The notes under the pieces were generated by a model. It ran no database searches, was not told the origin of the DNA, and worked only from the letters and a program-made list of their open reading frames with translations. Below, piece after piece: positions 1 to 5,009 of a stretch of 5,948 nt of DNA. Source of the DNA: an uncultured Mailhella sp. (GTDB taxonomy: Bacteria > Desulfobacterota > Desulfovibrionia > Desulfovibrionales > Desulfovibrionaceae); contig CAOMFZ010000125.1 of assembly GCA_948482415.1 (NCBI GenBank), positions 1 to 5,948 on the forward strand, in the 5' to 3' direction. Within the stretch, counting starts at the first letter, position 1. The number at the start of each line of letters is the position of its first letter. Made by a program: the position numbers and the translations under genes.

Positions 1-10
1 TGTAAAGGGG

Positions 11-49
11 TGCAGGGGAAGAAACTTTTTCAAAAGTTTTTCCCCTGCA
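11..49 (-). terminator. long hairpin beyond the regulator gene, possible bidirectional terminator
   Basis: Left arm 11-29 and right arm 32-49 pair along about 18 base pairs with one bulged base (G21). Each arm has a GC base (TGCAGGGG with CCCCTGCA) and an A/T-rich upper part closing on a tiny loop. It lies about 110 bases beyond the regulator stop. Neither side has a full T-run right after the stem, so termination is plausible but not certain. Bases 50-157, between this hairpin and the stop, are AT-rich and I see no gene in them. Confidence 0.5.
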
Positions 50-157
50 TAAAAAGTCGCAAGATTTACCGGAATTACTCTAAGGCAAGCCTATAACGAA
101 TAAAGAGAATATAGTATAAAACGATTTTTTGAATAAATTTTTTTGCGGGAATAAAAA

Positions 158-1531
158 TTAATGCCCGGTGATATTATATTTTCTCAGTTTATACTGCATA
201 AGGCTGCGGGAGATGCCGAGCATTTCGGCTGCACGGGACTGCACAAAGTCTGCCCGCACAAGCGCTCTGCGTATAACCGCCCCTTCGATTTTATCGAGGG
301 TTTCCGCTAAATCCATAGTAGGCGGCAAAAGGTCCACCGCACTGGTGAACTGGGATTCTTCGTCCTTGATTTCCGGAGGCAAATCTTCCACCCTGATTTC
401 CTGATGCGGCACCATAATCACGCAGCGTTCCACCACATTTTGCAGCTGGCGGATATTTCCCTGCCATTCATAGCCATTCAAATAATTAAGCGCTTCATAG
501 CTGAAATATTTTTGCTGCATATTATTTTCCGTGCAAATTTTATCAATAAAATGCGCCACCAGAAGCGGGATATCTTCACGCCGTTCGCGCAAAGGCGGCA
601 TATCAATTTTCACCACATTCAGGCGATAGAATAAATCTTCTCTGAATTTGCCTTCAAGCACCAGCTGATTCAAATCTTCCGACGTGCTGACAACAAGACG
701 GATATCCACAGAAACAGGCTCGGTTCCGCCCACGCGCTCAATGGTTTTTTCCTGTAAAACGCGCAGCAGTTTTACCTGTAATTCATTGGAAAGACTGGCT
801 ATTTCGCTAAGATACAGCGTACCCTGGTCAGCAAGCTCAATACGTCCGCGTTTCATGGCAACCGTGTCACCCACTGCGCTTTCCTGTCCGAACAATTCCA
901 TGTCCAGCATCTGCGTGTTAAACGCCTTGCAGTTCACTGCCACAAAGGGCATATCCTTGCGCGGAGAAGAAAAATGCAGTGCTCTTGCAATGGAAGATTT
1001 ACCCGTTCCGGGTTCCCCGCAGATAAGCACAGAAGACTTGGACTGTGCCACCCTGTCCACCAGTGCCAGTGTTTCCAGCATTGCCTTGGATTTGCCGATA
1101 ATCTGGTGAGAGCTGAAACGCTCTTCCAAACTTTCGCGCAAAATCTGGTACTGCCTGTGGGCTTTGGAAAGTTCCATGGCATTATTGACAGAAAGCAGGA
1201 GCTCATCATTGGCAAAGGGCTTGGTGATATAGTCAAAAGCCCCGCGGCGCATCATTTCCACCACGTTTTCAATACTGCCGAACGCCGTCATAATCAATAC
1301 AGGCAAACGCGGATAGTTTTTCTTAATCTGCTCTAAAAGCTCTCTGCCTGTCATTTTGGGCATTTTCATGTCGGAAATCACCACGTCCACTTCTGCCTTT
1401 TCCAGATACGGCATAACCATTTCCGGGTCATTCATGGTGGTGACTTCGTAGCCCTCGTCCTCTAAAATTGCCTGCAAAATTGTCAAATAGTTTATTTCGT
1501 CATCTATAACCAGTACATGCCCGTTAGACAT
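158..1531 (-). CDS. NtrC-family response regulator with degenerate sigma-54 contact loop
   Basis: This 457-residue protein has the receiver, AAA+ and Fis-HTH layout of NtrC-type regulators. The receiver (about 5-120) is complete: Asp10/Asp11, phospho-acceptor Asp54, Thr82 and Lys104. The AAA+ domain (about 142-385) keeps Walker A (GEPGTGKS, 172-179), the switch Asn200, arginine-finger candidates Arg297 and Arg303, and a sensor II region (WQGNIRQL). Three conserved sites are altered. After ELFG (212-215) the GAFTGA loop that contacts sigma-54 is replaced by QESAVGDTVAMKR and is one residue shorter. Walker B reads LYLSEI, with Ser242 in place of Asp. Sensor I reads STS instead of ATN. The C-terminal Fis helix-turn-helix is intact (QSRAAEMLGISRSLMQYKLR, 431-450). 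The start is supported by AAGGAG five bases upstream. It is probably co-transcribed with the kinase. A sigma-54-independent activator or a repressor is inferred. Confidence 0.93.
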   Translation of the reverse strand: MSNGHVLVIDDEINYLTILQAILEDEGYEVTTMNDPEMVMPYLEKAEVDVVISDMKMPKMTGRELLEQIKKNYPRLPVLIMTAFGSIENVVEMMRRGAFDYITKPFANDELLLSVNNAMELSKAHRQYQILRESLEERFSSHQIIGKSKAMLETLALVDRVAQSKSSVLICGEPGTGKSSIARALHFSSPRKDMPFVAVNCKAFNTQMLDMELFGQESAVGDTVAMKRGRIELADQGTLYLSEIASLSNELQVKLLRVLQEKTIERVGGTEPVSVDIRLVVSTSEDLNQLVLEGKFREDLFYRLNVVKIDMPPLRERREDIPLLVAHFIDKICTENNMQQKYFSYEALNYLNGYEWQGNIRQLQNVVERCVIMVPHQEIRVEDLPPEIKDEESQFTSAVDLLPPTMDLAETLDKIEGAVIRRALVRADFVQSRAAEMLGISRSLMQYKLRKYNITGH

Positions 1532-1536
1532 AGCTG

Positions 1537-1542
1537 CTCCTT
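1537..1542 (-). promoter_or_regulatory. Shine-Dalgarno of the response regulator
   Basis: Minus-strand AAGGAG lies five bases before the ATG at 1529-1531. It is the clearest ribosome-binding site in the window and fixes this start. It sits directly after the decayed receiver fragment. Confidence 0.8.
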
Positions 1543-1558
1543 ATTCTTCTGTGCTTTG

Positions 1559-1637
1559 CTGCCGGATGCCGTTATAATCAGCACAGGCAGGCGCGAATAA
1601 CTTTTTTTGATTTGCGTTAAACGTTCTTTGCCGCTAA
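1559..1637 (-). pseudogene. decayed receiver-domain fragment between kinase and regulator
   Basis: Bases 1559-1635 align without gaps to 1275-1351 inside the response regulator gene, with about 57 of 77 identical by hand count. Translated on the minus strand, the fragment reads SGKERLTQIKKSYSRLP followed by VLIITASGS. This matches regulator residues 61-86 (TGRELLEQIKKNYPRLP, then VLIMTAFGS) at 18 of 26 positions. The fragment has no start codon, no phospho-acceptor Asp and no downstream Lys. It runs directly into the ribosome-binding site of the intact regulator. The kinase stop codon overlaps its upstream edge in another frame. The simplest reading is the remnant of a tandem duplicated regulator gene, or of a receiver once fused to the kinase, mostly removed by deletion. 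Confidence 0.78.
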
Positions 1638-3283
1638 AAATGAAGTTTCCCGTCGTCCTTATCCGCTTCTTTTTTTTCGTCAATAAGAATTTCCAAAGTA
1701 TTTTCAGTTTTGCCGTCTTTTTTCTCTTCTTTACCACTTTTTTTGTCAGCTTTCAAATCAGGCAAATCAGAGCCCGGTTCCATATCCTGCGATACAGGCA
1801 AAACAAATTCCACGCAAGCACCTGAAATCACACCATTTTCTTCTGCATTTTTCAAATGCAGCTCCCCGCTGTGCGCCTTGATAATGCTCTGCACAATAGG
1901 CAGTCCCAGCCCCGTGCCCGTATCTTTTGTGGTAAAGAACGGGTCAAGAAGCTTGGTAATATCGCCGCTGAAGCCTGTTCCGCTGTCAGTAAAACTCAAA
2001 TAAATAAAATCATATTCCTGCTTGCCGTTAACCGTGAGCGTTCCATCCTTTTCCATTGCCTGCTGCGCATTGACAAAAACATTATACACAGCGCGGTACA
2101 ACAAATCCGCATCACCGCGTATGCACAGGCTCTGCGGCAGGTCGATTTTCGCCGTAATATTTTTTTCCGTGAAAGAGGTTTGCAGAAAACTCCAGACCTT
2201 GTGCACAATTTCCGTCAGGTTCACAATCTCATTGCCCGCCTTTCTTGGACGTGCATAATCCAAAAAGTCAGAAACTGTCGTGCTCAAACGCTTTGATTCA
2301 TCATAAATGCCCTGCATAAGCCGCGTGCCTGTTTTATCCATATTCCCGCGCGTAATCAGAAATTCCGAGCTGGACTTGATAATTCCCAGCGGATTGCGTA
2401 TTTCATGGGCAATACTGGATACCATGCGCCCCATGCTTGCCAGCTTCTCACTCTGATTGAGTTCTGCTTCCAGCTGTTTGGTACGCTTGATACGCTCGGA
2501 AATAATGCGTTCAGCCAGCTTGGCTATGGTCTGCAAAAGCACAAACAAAATCAGAATGGACAAAGTAAAACCAACCAAAATAGTCCACTGGGAGCGGATA
2601 GCAATTTTATATAAGTCCGTGACATCCTGCACAATTTCCAGCGCCCCTAAAATCGGCTTGTCCTCGTCATTCATATTCTGGAACGGCGCAATGTCATAAT
2701 CAATAGTCAAAGGATAGACTGTGCGCAGGGTAAAAGTTTCATGGCGCAGATTCGGAGTAAAAAGCGCCCGTAAAAAACTCATTTTAGAGTTAATTTCAAA
2801 GCTGTGCGCCTTGTGCTCAAAAACATTTTTTACTCCCTGCGTGGACAGGGTTTTGCTTTGCAGTTCCTCTTTATTGGTGGAATAAGCAACCATTTCATTG
2901 ATGTCAAAAATGCGGATGGATTCAATGCGCAGCCCGTGCATGAGCGAGTTCACCACTTCGTCCAGCAGGCGGTACTGGTCAGGCTCGGAAAGGGTCACCC
3001 TCCCTGAAGCATAGGCAACAGGCAGGGTAAAACGCCTGAAAATCTGTCTGTTCATGTTTTCAGCCAAAAGCAGAGCATAGGATTCCTGACTGTTTATCAG
3101 GCTGCTGCGCGTGTTCGTGGCAATAAAAACAGACAGAAAAATACTGAAAATAATGATAATGACAAAGGAAATCCACGAAAAAAGCTGAGCCAGACCCAAG
3201 GTTTGCGGACTGATGTTTTTTTTGAAAAGCCGCGTATTATCAATAAAATTTTTTGCGTTAATAATAAATCGTGAATATTTCAT
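1634..3283 (-). CDS. membrane-bound sensor histidine kinase with Cache-like periplasmic sensor
   Basis: This is the sensor of a two-component system and probably phosphorylates the adjacent regulator. It has 549 residues. Membrane helix 1 is at about 35-56 and helix 2 at about 234-253, enclosing roughly 175 periplasmic residues. That segment contains IRIFDINEMVAYST, which resembles the strand pattern of PAS-like Cache sensors (inference; the ligand is unknown). A short helical linker follows; no clear HAMP or cytoplasmic PAS is seen. HisKA carries the phospho-acceptor His293 in AHEIRNPLG. The ATPase domain has an N box (NVFVNAQQAM, Asn401/Asn405), a G1 box (DSGTGF, Asp433), an F box (PFFTTK) and a G2 box (GTGLGLP, 456-462), so all catalytic motifs are intact. 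Residues 505-549 form an unusual Lys/Glu/Asp-rich tail. The start has no clear Shine-Dalgarno, only an A-rich tract. The TAG stop is at 1634-1636, about 100 bases before the regulator. Confidence 0.93.
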   Translation of the reverse strand: MKYSRFIINAKNFIDNTRLFKKNISPQTLGLAQLFSWISFVIIIIFSIFLSVFIATNTRSSLINSQESYALLLAENMNRQIFRRFTLPVAYASGRVTLSEPDQYRLLDEVVNSLMHGLRIESIRIFDINEMVAYSTNKEELQSKTLSTQGVKNVFEHKAHSFEINSKMSFLRALFTPNLRHETFTLRTVYPLTIDYDIAPFQNMNDEDKPILGALEIVQDVTDLYKIAIRSQWTILVGFTLSILILFVLLQTIAKLAERIISERIKRTKQLEAELNQSEKLASMGRMVSSIAHEIRNPLGIIKSSSEFLITRGNMDKTGTRLMQGIYDESKRLSTTVSDFLDYARPRKAGNEIVNLTEIVHKVWSFLQTSFTEKNITAKIDLPQSLCIRGDADLLYRAVYNVFVNAQQAMEKDGTLTVNGKQEYDFIYLSFTDSGTGFSGDITKLLDPFFTTKDTGTGLGLPIVQSIIKAHSGELHLKNAEENGVISGACVEFVLPVSQDMEPGSDLPDLKADKKSGKEEKKDGKTENTLEILIDEKKEADKDDGKLHF

Positions 3284-3297
3284 TTTTTTTCTTTTTT

Positions 3298-3638
3298 AGA
3301 TGACGCTCGGTATAACGATCTCTGCTGTCCATTTGCGTAAAGCTCGCTTTGCTCACTAACGCAAACGGCTACGCCGCCATTCCGGTGGCTCCTGTTATGC
3401 ACTCGATCTCGCTTGCAAAAAGCGTGGTTTTTGCTTCGCTCGCACTGCGTCACTTGGTCACTTTTATGCTTATAGCTTCGCTATGCATAAGTGCCAAGTA
3501 CGAGAACCTCTACCAGCTGTAAGTCTTAACTCTTTGAGTTGCCTAACAGCTGTACGAGGGGCACGCACTTCCTGTGCTAAAAAAAGCCACTCGCCATTTT
3601 GTCTTTTTCTTTATTATGTTTTTGCTGTTCCAAATATT
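3298..3638. repeat. hairpin-rich mosaic repeat, copy 1 (long form)
   Basis: This copy shares ordered blocks with the shorter copy at 3863-4021. The blocks are AGATGACGCTCGGT (3298-3311), TTCGCTCGCACTGCGT (3435-3450), a block starting GGCACGCACTTCCTGTGCTA (3560), and an identical 45-base T-rich block (3594-3638). Between the blocks it holds a string of potential stem-loops absent from copy 2. They are 3332-3365 (TTTGCGT with ACGCAAA, enclosing a smaller stem), 3366-3376, 3415-3434 (GCAAAAA with TTTTTGC), 3452-3499 (long, imperfect) and 3514-3552 (CAGCTGT with ACAGCTG, enclosing AACTC with GAGTT). No convincing protein is encoded. It fills the region upstream of the kinase start, so the kinase promoter must lie within or near it; I could not pick one out confidently. 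Confidence 0.75.
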
Positions 3639-3646
3639 CTCTTCTT

Positions 3647-3728
3647 TTTTATGGGGGAGATAATCTCCCCCAAACCCCCATATCGCTTGTTTTTCTTTCA
3701 GAAAAACAAGAAAATTGGGTTAAGATGT
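3647..3728 (+). repeat. two-hairpin element, copy 1
   Basis: Stem 1 is a perfect 10-base inverted repeat (3652-3661 with 3663-3672, one base between). A second C-run and TATCGCTT follow. Stem 2 is then a perfect 10-base inverted repeat (3686-3695 with 3701-3710, five-base loop). The same architecture and much of the sequence recur in reverse orientation next to gyrA (4933-5009). This copy lies between mosaic repeat copy 1 and the TPR fragment and is opposite in orientation to the surrounding genes. Confidence 0.72.
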
Positions 3729-3765
3729 TGTTTCAAAAATATCAAATTTTAATTTGCCGATTATT

Positions 3766-3948
3766 TTATTTTTTTCCCCGTAATTTGTTAATGCGGTTTT
3801 CGATGACTAAAGAATTCTGCGCAATGGGCAAAGCCTGTTCATAAGCCGCGAGGGCGACTTTAAGATGACGCTCGGTCAAGCGTCCTGCTTGACACTCGCC
3901 CTCGCTCACGATTTGTGCGAAAATCGTTTCGCTCGCACTGCGTGGCAC
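3766..3948 (-). pseudogene. duplicated 3' fragment of the TPR gene, fused to repeat sequence
   Basis: Bases 3762-3855 match 4018-4111, the 3' end of the intact TPR gene, with 4 differences in 94 positions by hand alignment. The differences (3783, 3793, 3796, 3802) change Leu, Arg, Asn and Ile codons without changing the amino acid. The fragment therefore encodes the same last 29 residues, starting LAAYEQALP and ending NKLRGKK, plus the TAA stop. Upstream of 3855 the match ends abruptly and hairpin-rich repeat DNA begins. By chance or otherwise, that DNA stays open in frame back to an ATG at 3946-3948, giving a possible 60-residue chimera. There is no signal peptide and no convincing ribosome-binding site, so I regard it as a gene remnant rather than a working gene. 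A strain-variant assembly join is another possible explanation. Confidence 0.75.
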
Positions 3949-4021
3949 GCACTTCCTGTGCTAAAAGAAGCCCTCTCCATTTTGTCTTTTTCTTTATTAT
4001 GTTTTTGCTGTTCCAAATATT
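3863..4021. repeat. hairpin-rich mosaic repeat, copy 2 (short form)
   Basis: This has the same ordered blocks as copy 1: 3863-3876, 3928-3943, from 3944 on, and 3977-4021 (identical over 45 bases to 3594-3638). Its middle part is different and shorter. It contains its own stems: 3876-3892 (TCAAGC with GCTTGA), 3909-3926 (CGATTT with AAATCG) and 3949-3961 (GCAC with GTGC). It is placed exactly between the truncated TPR fragment and the stop of the intact TPR gene, and its last bases merge with that gene's 3' end. Confidence 0.75.
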
Positions 4022-4840
4022 TTATTTTTTTCCCCGTAGTTTGTTAATACGATTTTCAATGACTAAAGAATTCTGCGCAATGGGCAAAGCCTGTTCATAA
4101 GCCGCGAGGGCTTCTTTTGTCTTATGCCTTATTTCATAGCAGAAACCCAGGTTATACAAAGCCACAGCCTTATCATATTTCGTGAGCGCTTCCTGCTCCA
4201 GAGCTTTTTTATACAGCTCAACGGCATTATCGTAATTATTCTGATTGAAACTGCCCTGTGCCTGATAATAATACAAATAAGCAAAATCCTCTTTACTTTC
4301 GCAAAGGCTCAAGACCTCTTCGAGCACCTGATTAGCCTTGGCATAATCCCTGTTTTTCTGGTAATCGGCAACAATGGCAAACAAAACCGCACGCATTTTT
4401 TCAGGCTTTGGTCTGGCATGCTCAATATAATAAAAATGCGTCTCAATACACTTGCTCCATTTGCGGACAGTGCGGTAAAACGTTATCAGCTCGTCATGGA
4501 CTTTTGCCAATACCTTTTCATCAGGGTCACTGATTAAATAATTGAGTTCAAGCACTTCCCCTGCTTCACTATATTTTCCCAAGTCTTTGAAAATATAATA
4601 GTTTTTCTCCAATAAATCATATTTTTCCGCATGGGATAAATCGTCATTCAGAACAATCTGTTTGAGTGCCGCTAAAACATCGCCGTAATCACCTTTAATA
4701 ATTTGCTCTTTCAACTGTGAATAGCGCTCAGTATAGTCCACATCCGTATCCGTGTCAGCGGCACATGCCTGCATATCGGCAAAACAGAGGGCAATGAAGC
4801 CAACAAACAAAAAAACAAAACAAATCAGGACGTTTTTCAT
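4022..4840 (-). CDS. exported tetratricopeptide-repeat (TPR) protein
   Basis: This encodes 272 residues. The start at 4838-4840 was chosen because it begins a clear Sec signal peptide: MKN, a hydrophobic stretch at residues 4-20, and a likely cleavage after ACA at residue 27. A frame extension upstream to 5053 would overlap the gyrA end and run through intergenic hairpins, so it is rejected. No good lipobox is seen (the Cys19 and Cys26 contexts do not fit), so a soluble periplasmic protein is more likely than a lipoprotein. The C-terminal half holds at least two TPR units, near residues 186-219 (FAYLYYYQAQ...NYDNAVELYKKAL) and 222-255 (YDKAVALYNLGFCYE...KEALAAYEQAL). The N-terminal half is helical with weaker repeats. 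TPRs mediate protein-protein contacts; the partner is unknown. The upstream Shine-Dalgarno is weak (GGAA about 8 bases before ATG). The last 29 codons are duplicated downstream at 3769-3855. Confidence 0.88.
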   Translation of the reverse strand: MKNVLICFVFLFVGFIALCFADMQACAADTDTDVDYTERYSQLKEQIIKGDYGDVLAALKQIVLNDDLSHAEKYDLLEKNYYIFKDLGKYSEAGEVLELNYLISDPDEKVLAKVHDELITFYRTVRKWSKCIETHFYYIEHARPKPEKMRAVLFAIVADYQKNRDYAKANQVLEEVLSLCESKEDFAYLYYYQAQGSFNQNNYDNAVELYKKALEQEALTKYDKAVALYNLGFCYEIRHKTKEALAAYEQALPIAQNSLVIENRINKLRGKK

Positions 4841-4850
4841 GACATATTCC

Positions 4851-4884
4851 AAAAAATAAGGGGTGCATGTTTTACACCCCTTAT
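4851..4884 (-). terminator. intrinsic terminator after gyrA, lying in the TPR gene leader
   Basis: On the minus strand, ATAAGGGGTG (4884-4875) pairs perfectly with CACCCCTTAT (4865-4856) around a nine-base loop and is followed by a run of T (4856-4851). This is the classic rho-independent form. It sits about 10 bases before the TPR start codon, so besides ending gyrA transcripts it may act as an attenuator or a leader hairpin for the TPR gene. Confidence 0.75.
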
Positions 4885-4892
4885 AGTAGCAA

Positions 4893-4921
4893 ATTATATG
4901 ATTATCGTAAATAAGTTTTAA
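4893..4921 (-). promoter_or_regulatory. possible promoter of the TPR gene
   Basis: Minus-strand TATAAT at 4898-4893 is a perfect -10 match. The -35 position (4921-4916, TTAAAA, 17-base spacer) is poor. A start near 4886 would place the terminator-like hairpin at the very 5' end of the mRNA. This is a weak prediction in an AT-rich stretch. Confidence 0.35.
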
Positions 4922-4932
4922 GTTTGCGGGAA

Positions 4933-5009
4933 ATTTAGCCAAGCCCTCTTTTTTTATGAAATAAAAAAAGCGATAAGGGGGTATGGGGGAAATTATTTCC
5001 CCCATAAAA
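4933..5009 (-). repeat. two-hairpin element, copy 2, at the gyrA 3' end
   Basis: Read on the minus strand, this begins directly after the gyrA stop. Stem 1 is a perfect 12-base inverted repeat (5006-4995 with 4993-4982, one base between). A further C-run and TATCGCTT follow. Stem 2 is an A/T stem of nine pairs (4969-4961 with 4957-4949, three-base loop). It aligns with 3647-3728 on the plus strand, including a weaker match past stem 2. It could protect or process the gyrA mRNA 3' end. Without a U-run directly after stem 1, it is not a textbook terminator. Confidence 0.72.

Noticed and set aside
168..1336. Several plus-strand open frames opposite the regulator gene
   Set aside because: They are antisense shadows of a well-supported coding sequence and have no recognisable protein features or ribosome-binding sites.
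3651..3740. Similar peptides starting MGEIISP that can be read from both copies of the two-hairpin element
   Set aside because: The similarity follows from the DNA repeat itself. Differences keep base pairing rather than amino acids, and in one case the frame overlaps the gyrA end.
3943..3960. TGGCAC resembling the -24 half of a sigma-54 promoter
   Set aside because: The -12 half (TTGC after five bases) is missing, the orientation is away from the genes, and the motif is part of a repeat block that also occurs, in part, in the other copy.
3298..4021. CRISPR array
   Set aside because: The repeats are few, of uneven length, separated by non-uniform distances and filled with hairpins, with no regular spacer pattern.
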